Positions 41,774 to 50,717 of a stretch of DNA of 64,000 bases are shown one piece after another. The stretch lies in NCBI RefSeq assembly GCF_017303155.1, contig NZ_JAEKJR010000001.1, positions 310,001 to 374,000 of the forward strand, in the 5' to 3' direction. The translations under genes and the position numbers were made by a program. The notes under the pieces are model-generated. The model was not told where the DNA came from and did no database searches. It worked only from the letters and a program-made list of their open reading frames with translations. This DNA comes from Microbulbifer salipaludis. GTDB taxonomy: Bacteria > Pseudomonadota > Gammaproteobacteria > Pseudomonadales > Cellvibrionaceae. Each line of letters opens with the position of its first letter. Positions within the stretch are counted from its first letter, which is position 1.

Positions 41774-42026
41774 TTTCCTTCACTACAAAGACTAAGCTGG
41801 GCCGCTGAGGTTCCCCACTCTTTTTCTTCGCACTGCGTTCCGCCGTTCGGACTCGGGAACTGTATCCCACAATATGATGCAGCAGGGACAAAAAATTCTG
41901 TTGTTGAGACATTATTCTCCCTCTGCACCCAATTAACTGCCTTTCTGTGCGATTTTTCGTCGAAGCCGATCAATGGTTGACCAGCCCGACCGGCAGCGCC
42001 AGCACCCCCAGGCGCAAACGCCAGGC

Positions 42027-42059
42027 AAAAAAAAGCCCCGAGGGGGGTAGCTTCGGGGC
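42027..42059 (-). terminator. Intrinsic terminator downstream of polA / of small RNA
   Basis: On the minus strand GCCCCGA-N11-TCGGGGC followed by TTTTTTTT. It lies 124 bases past the polA stop and can end both polA readthrough and the RNA candidate at 42027-42108. Confidence 0.9.
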
Positions 42060-42108
42060 GAGGGGCTTCTGACTAAGCTTTGGGGGATGATGCAATCCAA
42101 CGATCTTG
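42027..42108 (-). ncRNA. Candidate small RNA at the Spot 42/ErsA position
   Basis: About 80 bases from a predicted start near 42108 to a strong terminator. On the minus strand AAGC near the start pairs with GCTT at about 42080, part of a longer CTAACTAAGC/GCTTAGTCAG inverted repeat (nine of ten pairs). The intervening loop carries ATCCCCCAA, and a second C6 box lies in the terminator loop. Genomic position (between polA and engB) equals that of spf in enterics and ersA in Pseudomonas, although no primary sequence similarity to either is claimed. Transcription is predicted, not shown. Confidence 0.55.
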
Positions 42109-42113
42109 CTTAG

Positions 42114-42140
42114 TTAGAGGCCCCCTGATTGCGGGAGTTC
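42114..42140 (-). promoter_or_regulatory. Sigma-E/AlgU-type promoter for the small RNA
   Basis: On the minus strand GAACTC (42140-42135), a 16-base spacer and TCTAA (42118-42114) match the ECF sigma-E/AlgU pattern GAACTT-N16-TCTGA closely. It lies between the polA stop and the RNA candidate. ErsA at the same locus in Pseudomonas is AlgU-dependent, which supports the reading. Confidence 0.55.
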
Positions 42141-42182
42141 CGCGAGTTCGCAAAAAAATTAAAAAAATGTAAACCCGATGGG

Positions 42183-44927
42183 TCAGTGCGCCTCATCCCA
42201 GTTGACGCCTTCACCCAGGTCCGCGATTAACGGCACATCCAGCTCTGCGGCGGCCTGCATCAATTCCGGAATACGTTTTACGATCACATCCCGTTCGTTC
42301 GCCGGCACTTCCAACACCAGCTCATCGTGTACCTGCATGATCAGGCGCGACTGCAGCGCTTCCTCGCGCAACCAGGCATCCACCGCAATCATCGCGCGCT
42401 TGATGATATCCGCCGCGGTGCCCTGCATCGGCGCATTGATCGCGGTGCGCTCGGCGGCCTGACGCTGCATGCCGTTGCGGGAATTGATTTCCGGCAGGTA
42501 CAGGCGGCGGCCGAACAGGGTTTCCACATAGCCCTTGTCCGCGGCCTGCTTGCGGGTGTTCTCCATGTAAGCGAGGACACCGGGGTAGCGCTGGAAATAG
42601 CGGTCGATATAGGTCTGGGCATCCGCGCGCGGGATATCCAGCTGCTTGGCGAGGCCGAAAGCGCTCATGCCGTAGATCAGGCCGAAGTTGATGGCTTTCG
42701 CACGGCGGCGCTGCTCATCGGAGACCTCAGCCGCGGGCACCTCGAACACCTCGGCGGCGGTTGCACGGTGAATGTCGGCGCCCGCGGCAAACGCATCCAG
42801 CAGGCCTTTATCACCGGACAGGTGGGCCATGATGCGCAGCTCGATCTGCGAGTAGTCCGCAGCCACGATCAGGCTGCCCCCATTGATGCGCGGGTCGGCA
42901 ACAAACGCCTGGCGAATGCGGCGGCCCTCTTCGGTGCGAATCGGGATATTCTGCAAATTGGGGTCGCTGGAGGACAGTCGCCCGGTGGCCGCCACCGCTT
43001 GGTGATACGAGGTGTGCACACGGCCGCTGGTAGGGTCGATCATTTGCGGCAGCTTGTCGGTGTAGGTGTTTTTCAGTTTGGCCATACCCCGGTACTGCAT
43101 GATCAGCGCCGGCAGCTTGTGCGACAGGGCCAGCTCCTGCAATACCGGCTCCGCGGTGGACGGCGCTCCCTTGGGGGTCTTCTTGATCACCGGGATCTGC
43201 AGTTTTTCGAACAGGATGGTGCCCAGCTGCTTGGTGGAGCCGAGATTGAACTCCTCCCCCGCCTCCTCGTAGGCGCGCTGTTCCAGCTCGCGCATTTTCT
43301 GTTCCAGCTCACCGGACTGCTTCTTCAGCATGGCCGCATCGATGTAGGCACCGTTGCGCTCGATGTGCACCAGCACGGGTAGCAGCGGCATCTCGATTTC
43401 GTCGAGCACTTTTTCCAGGCTCGGCTCCTTGGCCAGGCGACCGCTCAGTTCCCGGTGCAGGCGCAGGGTAATATCAGCGTCTTCCGCGGCGTAGGGCCCG
43501 GCCTTGTCCAGTTCGATCTGGTTGAAGGTCAGCTGCTTGGCGCCCTTGCCGGCAATGTCCTCGAACTTGACCGTTGATTCGCCCAGATATTTTTGCGCGA
43601 GACTGTCCATATCGTGCCGGCTGGCGGTGCTGTTCAGCACGTAGGATTCCAGCATGGTGTCGCGGGCGATGCCGCGCAGCTGGATGGCGTAATTGGCCAG
43701 GATATGGCTGTCGTATTTGAGGTTCTGGCCGACTTTTTTACAGCGCTCATCTTCAAGAATCGGCTTGAGCTTGCCCAGTGCCACGTCGAAGTCCACCTGC
43801 GCGGGCGCACCCATGTAGTCGTGGGCAAGGGGCAGATAGGCGGCCTCACCAGGCTCCACGGCAAAGCTCACCCCGACCAGTTTCGCCTGCATATAGTTGA
43901 GGCTGGTGGTTTCCGTATCAAAGGCGAACACCTCGGCGTTTTTCAACCGCTCCAACCAGGCGTCCAGCGTTTTCTCATCGAGAATAATGCTGTAGTTGCG
44001 CTCGACCGCCAGCGCCTCGGCGGCGGATTCCGGGTCGTCGTCACCGCCCAGCTCATCGACCCAGCTGCGGAACTCCAGCTCGCTAAACATCGCCCGCAGC
44101 TTTTCCGTATCCGGCTCGCCATTGGCCAGGGACTCCGGCGCACAATCCATCTCGACATCGGTTTTGATGGTGGCGAGCAGGTACGACATATCCGCGGCGT
44201 CTTTGTGCTCCGCCATTTTCTTGGCCAGGGTCTTGGAGCCGCGGAACCCCAGCGGCGCGATGGCGTCGAGATTGGCGTAGATGTCTTTCAGGCTGCCCAG
44301 ACCCTGCAGCAGTGCCAGCGCGGTTTTTTCCCCCACACCCGGAACCCCGGGAATGTTGTCGGCCTTGTCGCCCATCAAGGCGAGGAAGTCGATGATCAGG
44401 TCCGGGCCTACGCCAAACTTTTCCTTCACGCCCTCTTCATCCAGCACGGTGTTGGACATGGTGTTTACCAGGGTCACACCGGGGCGCACCAGCTGGGCCA
44501 TGTCCTTGTCGCCGGTGGAGATGATGACGTCGATGCCTTTCTGCTGCGCTTGCACCGCCAGCGTGCCGATCACATCGTCTGCTTCCACGCCGTCGATCAC
44601 CAGCCGCGGCAGGCCCATGGCGTCGATGATGTCGTGGATCGGCTGGATCTGCGCGCGCAGGTCGTCGGGCATGGGGGGGCGGTGCGATTTGTATTCTTCA
44701 AACAGTTCATCGCGGAAGGTCTTGCCCTTGGCGTCGAACACCACGACGACCGGGCTTTCCGGGTGCTCCTTGAGATGCTTGCGCAGCATGGAAATCACGC
44801 CCCGCACGGCGCCGGTGGGCTGGCCCTGGCTGGTGGCCAGGGGTGGCAGGGCGTGGAAGGCGCGGTACAGGTAGGAGGAACCGTCAACCAGAATCAATGG
44901 CGCGGAAGGTTTCTTGTCATTACTCAT
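42183..44927 (-). CDS. polA: DNA polymerase I
   Basis: A 914-residue polymerase for Okazaki fragment processing and repair. The N-terminal 5'-3' exonuclease ([56 protein letters not shown]) is followed by an intact 3'-5' proofreading domain ([35 protein letters not shown]). The polymerase core has motif A DYSQIELR, motif [20 protein letters not shown] and motif [11 protein letters not shown]. Length is normal. It is transcribed alone toward the RNA-containing gap. Confidence 0.98.
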   Translation of the reverse strand: MSNDKKPSAPLILVDGSSYLYRAFHALPPLATSQGQPTGAVRGVISMLRKHLKEHPESPVVVVFDAKGKTFRDELFEEYKSHRPPMPDDLRAQIQPIHDIIDAMGLPRLVIDGVEADDVIGTLAVQAQQKGIDVIISTGDKDMAQLVRPGVTLVNTMSNTVLDEEGVKEKFGVGPDLIIDFLALMGDKADNIPGVPGVGEKTALALLQGLGSLKDIYANLDAIAPLGFRGSKTLAKKMAEHKDAADMSYLLATIKTDVEMDCAPESLANGEPDTEKLRAMFSELEFRSWVDELGGDDDPESAAEALAVERNYSIILDEKTLDAWLERLKNAEVFAFDTETTSLNYMQAKLVGVSFAVEPGEAAYLPLAHDYMGAPAQVDFDVALGKLKPILEDERCKKVGQNLKYDSHILANYAIQLRGIARDTMLESYVLNSTASRHDMDSLAQKYLGESTVKFEDIAGKGAKQLTFNQIELDKAGPYAAEDADITLRLHRELSGRLAKEPSLEKVLDEIEMPLLPVLVHIERNGAYIDAAMLKKQSGELEQKMRELEQRAYEEAGEEFNLGSTKQLGTILFEKLQIPVIKKTPKGAPSTAEPVLQELALSHKLPALIMQYRGMAKLKNTYTDKLPQMIDPTSGRVHTSYHQAVAATGRLSSSDPNLQNIPIRTEEGRRIRQAFVADPRINGGSLIVAADYSQIELRIMAHLSGDKGLLDAFAAGADIHRATAAEVFEVPAAEVSDEQRRRAKAINFGLIYGMSAFGLAKQLDIPRADAQTYIDRYFQRYPGVLAYMENTRKQAADKGYVETLFGRRLYLPEINSRNGMQRQAAERTAINAPMQGTAADIIKRAMIAVDAWLREEALQSRLIMQVHDELVLEVPANERDVIVKRIPELMQAAAELDVPLIADLGEGVNWDEAH

Positions 44928-45170
44928 ATACAGATGGAAAGCCGGAGTTGGGTTTGCAGGTCTTTATGTTGGGGCACAGGATACCTGCGATCGGTTCTTT
45001 TCGCTTCCCTCGTCGCTCCCCTCGTCTCGCACCGCGATCGGCGTCCGCACCCGGACCGGGAACGGCTTTTTCCATCCATCGTCAACGCCGCGCCAGTCAT
45101 CGCACTGTCGCCCGCCTCTCTCTCACACCTTCTAGGCTTGGTATAGGAAATTTACCGAGAGGTGATCGAG

Positions 45171-45695
45171 ATGGAACCCCGCTACTTACTGCCGGGACTG
45201 CTGGCCTGCGCCCTGTCCTGCGCTGCCTTTGCCACGGAAGAAACCGATGCCCAGCAGGCCACGGTCGACAATGCGCCCGAGACCATGGAGCACGTGGAGG
45301 CCGTGGGCTACCCGGTGCCCGCGATCACGCAGGATGCCGACGAGACGGACCGGCGCCTGGTGGCGGAGCAATTCCGCGAACAGTCCCGGCAGGAATTGCT
45401 GCGCGAGCACAACCGCCGCGCACTCATGGACAGCGTGCACAATATTCAGCAGCAACAGCTGGAAGCCTTCCGCACCGCGGGCGAAAGCCAGAACAGCGAG
45501 GAAGAAACCGCGGAAGTGGTGACGACAGCGCCCACTCAGCAACCATCGGAGGACGTGGTTCAGGAACCGCTGAACCTGCAGCAACCGGCGGCGTTGACCA
45601 TCGAACCGGTTGCGGATGGCGAGGAAGAAGCGACGGCCATCGAGCCCGCGCAGGAGATGCAACAGGCAGAAGAGGCACCCCAGGAACCCAGTTAA
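45171..45695 (+). CDS. Exported Glu/Gln-rich protein of unknown function
   Basis: A 174-residue protein with a clear signal peptide (LLPGLLACALSCAAFA) and a mature part rich in Glu, Gln and Ala with coiled-coil character (AEQFREQSRQELLREHNRR, NIQQQQLEAFRTAG). There is no recognisable domain. The ATG at 45171 has AGAGG eight bases upstream; a GTG at 45162 is the alternative. It is divergent from polA across a 243-base gap. Composition is low in complexity toward the C-terminus (EEATAIEPAQEMQQAEEAPQ). Confidence 0.65.
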   Translation: MEPRYLLPGLLACALSCAAFATEETDAQQATVDNAPETMEHVEAVGYPVPAITQDADETDRRLVAEQFREQSRQELLREHNRRALMDSVHNIQQQQLEAFRTAGESQNSEEETAEVVTTAPTQQPSEDVVQEPLNLQQPAALTIEPVADGEEEATAIEPAQEMQQAEEAPQEPS

Positions 45696-45733
45696 CGTCA
45701 GCAGCGCGCCCTATGCGCCACCCCGGCTGCGTG

Positions 45734-46633
45734 TCAGTGATCCCCATCCGGAATGGCACCCAGGCACTGGCGCGCATCTGCCAGTAGCCGGGCCATCAGG
45801 TCCGCATAATCGGCATTCCCTGGCAGCGCCGTGCCCAGCGGGTCTAATGCCACATAGTCGAGATTCAGGTGCACCGCTGTCTGCTGATCGCGGTCATTGC
45901 GCGGCACCTCACCGAACAGGCAACCGCGTACCGGCCCCTCTCCCCGCTTTTTCTGTTTATCCAACATTGTGCGCGCACCGTGCTGGTGACCGGCAGCGGT
46001 GCCGAGACTGTCGGTGACAACACCCGCCGGCCCGAAAAACTGGCTATAGGCTTTGTGGGTGGAGACGATGGGGACATCGCGGTAGGCCCAGAGCGCGCGG
46101 TCCTGCACCTTCTGCAGGTTCGCCATGGCGCGGGAAAAATCACGCGCCCGGGTGCGGAATGCCTCTGCCCGCTGCGGGTTCAGTTGCGCGAGCCGGTTGG
46201 CGATATGCGCCGCCATCACCGCCGCATTGCGCGGGCGCAGCCACAGATGCGGGTCATCCGCGTCGGCACCCTCGAACTCATAGCCGCCCGCGGCGAGCAG
46301 GCCCAGCTGCCGACCCGCCGGTAACAGCGACATCTGCCGCGCCAGTACCGATTCCATTTCCGGGCCCAGCCAGACCACGAGCTGCGCCGACTCCATCGCC
46401 AGCCGGTCGGCAACCTTGGGGGCGTAGTGATGGGGGTCACCGCCGCGGATCAGTTCCCTGACCTCGACGTCACCGGCGGCGACCTCCCGGGCAATCATTG
46501 CCACGGGCGCAATGCTGGCCAGCAACACCGGCTGCTGTGTGCGATTTTGGGTTTCGTTACCGCAGCCGGCAGCCAGAGCAGCGAGTGCAGCGACAATCAG
46601 GAAACGAACGGTTGGGAATGATGGTTTGAGCAT
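45734..46633 (-). CDS. znuA: Zinc ABC transporter substrate-binding lipoprotein
   Basis: A 299-residue periplasmic metal-binding protein of the cluster A-I family. The lipobox is LAAGC. Metal-site histidines are expected in GGDPHHYAPKVADRL, DPHLWLRPRNAAVMA and VSTHKAYSQFF, with an acidic ligand near the C-terminus (LDYVALDPLG). The His-rich loop of enteric ZnuA is reduced to AGHQHG. An upstream extension to 46753 is rejected because it would run across the operator and lacks the signal. It is divergent from znuC; in Pseudomonas the zur gene sits in this gap, but here it does not. Zinc rather than manganese is favoured by the operator and the His-rich ZnuC tail. Confidence 0.82.
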   Translation of the reverse strand: MLKPSFPTVRFLIVAALAALAAGCGNETQNRTQQPVLLASIAPVAMIAREVAAGDVEVRELIRGGDPHHYAPKVADRLAMESAQLVVWLGPEMESVLARQMSLLPAGRQLGLLAAGGYEFEGADADDPHLWLRPRNAAVMAAHIANRLAQLNPQRAEAFRTRARDFSRAMANLQKVQDRALWAYRDVPIVSTHKAYSQFFGPAGVVTDSLGTAAGHQHGARTMLDKQKKRGEGPVRGCLFGEVPRNDRDQQTAVHLNLDYVALDPLGTALPGNADYADLMARLLADARQCLGAIPDGDH

Positions 46634-46734
46634 GTAAAGAAAGCCTGGCCGGTACAAAATGGCGCGCAAAACTCCCGCCTCAATTTCGGGGGCGTGCTCA
46701 TTGCAACACAATGACACACCGCAACGTCGGAAAA

Positions 46735-46759
46735 GGGGGTGCGATATAATCACACCCGG
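46735..46759. promoter_or_regulatory. Candidate Zur operator between znuA and znuC
   Basis: GGGTGCGATATAATCACACCC (46737-46757) is an inverted repeat, GGGTG-C-GATATAATC-A-CACCC, resembling the enteric Zur site core (GTGTGATATTATAAC). A perfect TATAAT (46745-46750) lies in its centre toward znuC, and the inverse offers a -10 toward znuA, so binding would block both directions. Confidence 0.55.
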
Positions 46760-46809
46760 CTTACACTCGCCAGCCGTATCCGCCCATTACAACCCATCTG
46801 TCAGCCGAT

Positions 46810-47628
46810 TTGGAGTATCTCCTGAGCTCTTCTGCCCCGCTCATCCGCGCCCACAACCTCGGTCTGGAAATCGCGGGCCGGCAGCTGCTGCACGATATTT
46901 CGCTAGCATTAGAGCCGGCGGAAATCGTCACCGTAATCGGCCCCAATGGTGCCGGCAAGACGACCCTGTTGCGCCTGCTGCTCGGGCTCAGCAAGCCCAC
47001 CAGTGGCACCGTGGAGCGAATCCCGGGCCTCCGCCTGGGCTATATGCCCCAGCGCCTGCAAATTGATGCCACCATGCCGATGACCGTGGGACGATTCCTG
47101 CAGCTGGGTATTGAAGGCGTACCGGTGGAGAAAGCGCTGGCGCGAGTTGCGGCGCCTCACCTGGCATCCGCACGGCTCGCGGATTTATCCGGTGGCGAGA
47201 TGCAGCGGGTACTATTGGCACGGGCGGCGGCGCGGCGGCCGCAACTGCTGGTGCTCGATGAGCCCACCCAGGGTGTCGATGTCGGGGGCCAGAGTGAGGT
47301 GTACCAGCTCATCGCGCAGCTGCGCGACGAGCTTCGCTGCGGCGTGCTGCTGGTGTCCCACGACCTGCACCTGGTGATGGCCGCGACCGACCGGGTGTTG
47401 TGTCTCAATCAGCACATCTGTTGTCATGGCCACCCGGAACAGGTCAGCAAGGACCCGGTGTACCTGGAAATGTTCGGCGACAAGCTCGCCCTGTATACCC
47501 ATCACCACAACCACCATCACGATCTCAGTGGCGAGGTGGTGGACGAGCACTGCACACACGACCACGCCCATGCGGTCACCCCGCCCCCTTCCAGCTCGAA
47601 CACCTCCGGCAGCGGTAACCACCAGTGA
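46810..47628 (+). CDS. znuC: Zinc ABC transporter ATP-binding protein
   Basis: A 272-residue ABC ATPase. Walker A is GPNGAGKTT, Q-loop GYMPQRLQ, signature LSGGEMQRV, Walker B LLVLDEPTQG and H-loop LLVSHDLH. The tail is rich in His (THHHNHHHD, EHCTHDHAHA), as in many zinc transporter ATPases. No ATG exists near the start. A TTG at 46810 is used here, but GGAG lies exactly six bases before an in-frame CTG at 46822, so initiation at CTG is possible. It overlaps znuB by four bases (GTGA). Confidence 0.9.
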   Translation: MEYLLSSSAPLIRAHNLGLEIAGRQLLHDISLALEPAEIVTVIGPNGAGKTTLLRLLLGLSKPTSGTVERIPGLRLGYMPQRLQIDATMPMTVGRFLQLGIEGVPVEKALARVAAPHLASARLADLSGGEMQRVLLARAAARRPQLLVLDEPTQGVDVGGQSEVYQLIAQLRDELRCGVLLVSHDLHLVMAATDRVLCLNQHICCHGHPEQVSKDPVYLEMFGDKLALYTHHHNHHHDLSGEVVDEHCTHDHAHAVTPPPSSSNTSGSGNHQ

Positions 47629-48431
47629 ACGATTTGTCCCAGCTTTTACACAGCACCTTTCTCTGGTACGCCCTCGCTGCGGGTTTGCTGGTCGCGGTGG
47701 TCAGCGGCCCCCTGGGCTGTTTCGCCGTATGGCGACGGATGGCGTACTTTGGCGATACCCTCGCCCACTCGGCGCTGCTGGGGGTTACCCTCGGCTTCGT
47801 CCTGCATATTCAGCCCACGCTCGCCGTGGGGGTCAGTAGCTGTCTGCTGGCGCTGCTGCTGGTGAATTTTCAGCGACGCCAGAACCTTTCCGTCGACACC
47901 TTGCTGGGTATCCTGTCACATTCCATGCTGGCGTTGGGGATCGTCACCGTCAGCCTGCTGGAAATCAACGTCGATTTGTTGTCACTGCTGCTGGGTGACC
48001 TGCTGGCGGTATCCGCCCAGGACCTGGTGCTGATGGCATTGGCGGCACTGGTGATTGGTCTGTTGTTGCTGCTGCTGTGGCCCAAACTGCTCGCGTTCAC
48101 CCTGCATGAGGAGCTGGCCGCGGTGGAGGGCGTGCGGGTGGAGTGGATCCGACTGGCACTGATGCTGATGCTGGCGCTGCTGATCGCCATCGCCATGAAG
48201 GTGGTGGGTGTACTGTTGATCACCGCGCTGCTGATCATTCCCGCCGCCGCGGCGCGGCGCATTTCCACAACGCCGGAACAGATGGCGGGCTTCGCTTCGT
48301 TAATCGGGTGTATCGCCGTACTGCTCGGGCTTACCGCATCGGTGCTCTGGAACAGCCCCGCCGGACCTTCCATTGTGCTGGCGGCCGGTGGGTTGTTCGT
48401 GCTTTGCCAGCTACGCCCGGCAACCACCTGA
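47625..48431 (+). CDS. znuB: Zinc ABC transporter permease
   Basis: A 268-residue inner-membrane permease of the ABC-3 family with about eight hydrophobic helices. The early segment GPLGCFAVWRRMAYFGDTLA and later EGVRVEWIRLALMLMLALLI are family hallmarks. It starts at a GTG overlapping the stop of znuC, so the two are translationally coupled. With ZnuA and ZnuC it forms the high-affinity zinc importer. Confidence 0.92.
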   Translation: MNDLSQLLHSTFLWYALAAGLLVAVVSGPLGCFAVWRRMAYFGDTLAHSALLGVTLGFVLHIQPTLAVGVSSCLLALLLVNFQRRQNLSVDTLLGILSHSMLALGIVTVSLLEINVDLLSLLLGDLLAVSAQDLVLMALAALVIGLLLLLLWPKLLAFTLHEELAAVEGVRVEWIRLALMLMLALLIAIAMKVVGVLLITALLIIPAAAARRISTTPEQMAGFASLIGCIAVLLGLTASVLWNSPAGPSIVLAAGGLFVLCQLRPATT

Positions 48432-48447
48432 GCCGCTCGCCCGCCGG

Positions 48448-48591
48448 TTACTCTCGCTTCCGCCCAGTGTGACGCGACGGGCGCACCCGCTCACTGCCGG
48501 CGCGGTGAAACCCGTATACGGTGAGCCCAATGCCGATCAGCATGAGTGTGAATACGGCAATCCCAACATAAAGAATCAGAGTGTCTGACAT
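48448..48591 (-). CDS. Small single-helix membrane protein (47 aa)
   Basis: MSDTLILYVGIAVFTLMLIG starts a 47-residue protein with one membrane helix and a basic tail (PSRHTGRKRE). The ATG lies one base after the stop of the next small gene upstream, so translation is probably coupled. Length and pattern suggest a genuine small membrane protein; no family recognised. A long in-frame extension upstream is rejected because it overlaps that gene. Confidence 0.6.
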   Translation of the reverse strand: MSDTLILYVGIAVFTLMLIGIGLTVYGFHRAGSERVRPSRHTGRKRE

Positions 48592-48592
48592 G

Positions 48593-48772
48593 TCACTGCC
48601 GTTTTGCCAGTAGTGCGGAAACCTTGGCGTAGATACCGAAGCACAAAATCGACGGTACCCAGATGGCGGTGAATACACCCTGCTCGCGGTACCCGTTGAA
48701 CCAGAGGTAACCCGACAGCGCAAAGGCTATCGCAACGGCGAGAAAGATAAACAAGTCCGAGAGCTGGAACAT
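48593..48772 (-). CDS. Small membrane protein (59 aa)
   Basis: A 59-residue frame from an ATG at 48772 with GGAGG six bases upstream, the best ribosome site in this trio. It reads MFQLSDLFIFLAVAIAFALS, then a Trp/Tyr-containing turn (GYLWFNGYREQG) and a second hydrophobic segment, and ends LLAKRQ. Two membrane helices are likely. It is easily missed because of its size. Function unknown. Confidence 0.65.
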   Translation of the reverse strand: MFQLSDLFIFLAVAIAFALSGYLWFNGYREQGVFTAIWVPSILCFGIYAKVSALLAKRQ

Positions 48773-48797
48773 TGGCGCCTCCGTGTCCGGGGAATGG

Positions 48798-48992
48798 TCA
48801 GTCGTGGTAGAAGCCGAGAGCGGCTATCAACAGGCCGGCAATGGCAACAGACGCTGGAATACGCAAACCGGGGATACCAAACACGGTAACCAGTGAGGGC
48901 ACCACACCCAGCAGCCCCAGCAGGCACCAGACAACCCACGGCAGAACCAGGGCGAGCCCCAAATAGCCCAGCCAGCGTCGCTTAGCGCCCAT
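48798..48992 (-). CDS. Small two-helix membrane protein (64 aa)
   Basis: A 64-residue protein: a basic start (MGAKRRWLGY), a hydrophobic helix (LGLALVLPWVVWCLLGLLGV) and a second helix (IPASVAIAGLLIAALGFYHD). It is the first of three co-directional tiny membrane proteins with gaps of 25 and 1 base, convergent with znuB. No family recognised. Confidence 0.6.
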   Translation of the reverse strand: MGAKRRWLGYLGLALVLPWVVWCLLGLLGVVPSLVTVFGIPGLRIPASVAIAGLLIAALGFYHD

Positions 48993-49107
48993 GCCCGTCC
49001 GTTTGTATCGCAGCTTGCACCCTAAACTCCTGCAACATCCTCAGCGTCATTCCGCCTAGTTTCAGCCTAGCTCAAGGCCGACCGACTAGCACATGGCAGC
49101 GCGCGCC

Positions 49108-49137
49108 GGCTCAGGCTCGGGCTCAGGCTCGGGCTCA
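49108..49137. repeat. Hexamer tandem repeat (GGCTCR)5
   Basis: Five uninterrupted hexamers alternate GGCTCA and GGCTCG in the gap between the small membrane genes and the CPBP remnant. No gene or signal is attached to it. Confidence 0.8.
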
Positions 49138-49235
49138 ATAGGTACGGAAGTCGAAAACGGGCGAATTGGGCGGGGAAAGGAGGGCGACAATCAAAAAGCC
49201 GCCCCGGGATGGTTTTGTCGACGGGCCTGGAGCCT

Positions 49236-49366
49236 TTAGACGGGGTATCACTACAGAATCATGTGCAGCAGGTTCATCCCCAGTGGGTAAAGAGACACGC
49301 CCAGAAACTGTCGCATCTATGGCACACTCGCTATGCCTCTTTCTCCTTGAGCGCCAACCAGAGCAA
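49236..49366 (-). pseudogene. Decayed copy of the 3' end of the CPBP protease gene
   Basis: From TTA (the stop, 49236-49238) upstream, at least 100 bases align with the 3' end of the intact gene at 50718 with one single-base gap; the shared core includes CATGTGCAGCAGGTT and CAGTGGGTAAA. The copy has a one-base deletion in the CCCC run, which shifts frame, and extra in-frame stops near the end, so it is dead. Similarity fades after about 49340-49366. Together with the intact copy it brackets the dipeptidase gene. Confidence 0.8.
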
Positions 49367-49450
49367 GCAATATCAGGTGAGTCGTTTAGTCAATTGGGTT
49401 AACTAGTACTGCTGCGAAATAAGGCACATAGCGAATGCTGTTGAAGAGTT

Positions 49451-50680
49451 TTAAACATCGTCAGTGACGATCTCTCCGGGAGTCTCCGCGAAGGCTTCGA
49501 CTTCCCGCCATACCCGCAATAAGTTCCCCCCCAGAATCTTCTCAATTTCCACTTCGCTGTAGTCCCGTTCTAGCAATCCGGCTATCAGATTTGGATAGTC
49601 GACAACGCTTTTCAGTCCAGCCGGTAGACTATCTCCGACACCGTCAAAATCAGAACCGATACCAAGATGATTAATACCTACTAGATCTCGTACGTGATCA
49701 AAATGATCCAGCACATCGTTTATATCGGCATAAACAAAACGTTCCTTGAATATCCTATCCCTGTAAGCATTTAGCTGTTCGCTGTCTTGCGCTAGCGAAT
49801 TTTCCTGAGCGTATTCTTCAACGGCCAGCTTGATAGCGTCGTAGGAGACTCGGGATTTCTGGCTTACGAAAGTAGAGCCGAAATTGATCATTATCAACCC
49901 ACCCTGATCTGCGAGAGCAACGATCATCTCGTCGCTCATGTTGCGCTCAAATCCGGGGGTGAAAGAGCGCGCGGAAGAATGTGAAGCAATGACCGGCACC
50001 CTGCTAATTTCCATAACCTGCCAGAAAGCCTCATCAGATATATGAGAAACATCGACCATAACGCCTTCGCGATTCATGGCCGGTATCAAATTTTTGCCAA
50101 ATTCACTTAGACCTTTCCACTGCCGATTTTCGTCATAGGATGAATCTGAGATATGGTTGCTTTTTGCGTGTGTAAGTGTGATATAACGAACTCCCCGCTG
50201 TGCAAAATACCTGAGATTATTCAGGTCCCCCTCTAACGGCGCTCCGTTTTCCATTCCTAGTGGCAGAGATAGCAAACCATCCGCGACTTGCTGCATCATT
50301 TCATCCACGCTGTACGGTATGGCAAACTTATCCGGATGCTGTTCCACCATCGTTTCCACATGGGAGATGAGCGAGAGAGCCACCTCCCTAGAAGTACCAC
50401 CCTGCTCAGTTTCCGCCGGGACATAAATAGACATGAAGGGAGTGTTGAGGCCGCCCGACTTGGCTCTTGGATAATCGAAATCACCATCCGCGGTCGATGC
50501 CCCAACGTCAATTTCACCACTTTCCCTTTTTGCTTCATCTATTCGGTATGGCACATCGAGGTGTGTATCCACGATAAGTAGTCGTTGGGCCAGCTCTTCA
50601 GCCAAGACGTCATATTGAACATTTTCATCAGATGAACATGCGCCCAATAGCAAGCTGATAACCAATACAGATCTTTTCAT
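49451..50680 (-). CDS. M19 family membrane dipeptidase (lipoprotein)
   Basis: A 409-residue zinc dipeptidase of the renal dipeptidase family. The lipoprotein signal is VLVISLLLGAC-SSD. Metal ligands and the active site are intact: VDTHLDVPYR (HxD), MENGAPLEGD (bridging Glu), VDVSHISDEAFW, ASHSSARSF and GIGSDFDGVG. The ATG at 50680 is preferred to a GTG at 50692. The gene is visibly A+T-richer than its neighbours and sits between two copies of the CPBP gene's 3' end, which suggests it arrived by recombination. It would cleave dipeptides or D-amino-acid-containing peptides in the envelope. Confidence 0.9.
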   Translation of the reverse strand: MKRSVLVISLLLGACSSDENVQYDVLAEELAQRLLIVDTHLDVPYRIDEAKRESGEIDVGASTADGDFDYPRAKSGGLNTPFMSIYVPAETEQGGTSREVALSLISHVETMVEQHPDKFAIPYSVDEMMQQVADGLLSLPLGMENGAPLEGDLNNLRYFAQRGVRYITLTHAKSNHISDSSYDENRQWKGLSEFGKNLIPAMNREGVMVDVSHISDEAFWQVMEISRVPVIASHSSARSFTPGFERNMSDEMIVALADQGGLIMINFGSTFVSQKSRVSYDAIKLAVEEYAQENSLAQDSEQLNAYRDRIFKERFVYADINDVLDHFDHVRDLVGINHLGIGSDFDGVGDSLPAGLKSVVDYPNLIAGLLERDYSEVEIEKILGGNLLRVWREVEAFAETPGEIVTDDV

Positions 50681-50717
50681 AAGATTGTCCACAATGTGTC
50701 TTTGTTTTAGTCAGGCC

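Noticed and set aside
41439..41912. A 157-codon minus-strand frame with a good ribosome site (AGGGAG) at 41912 in the polA-engB gap
   Set aside because: The frame runs straight through a strong terminator with a T9 tract, and the peptide after residue 60 is Pro/Arg/Ser/Cys-rich noise. The region is better read as structured RNA; a second frame ending at 41746 lacks a usable start.
41958..41967. GGCTTCGACG on the minus strand, resembling the conserved 5' part of tmRNA
   Set aside because: No tag-peptide coding segment, acceptor-like 3' end or T-loop follows; the match is only ten bases.
43593..45146. A 517-codon plus-strand frame opposite polA
   Set aside because: Antisense to intact polA catalytic domains; no independent support.
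49166..49406. Two plus-strand frames of 65-78 codons
   Set aside because: They lie antisense to the decayed CPBP 3' end and have no ribosome site.
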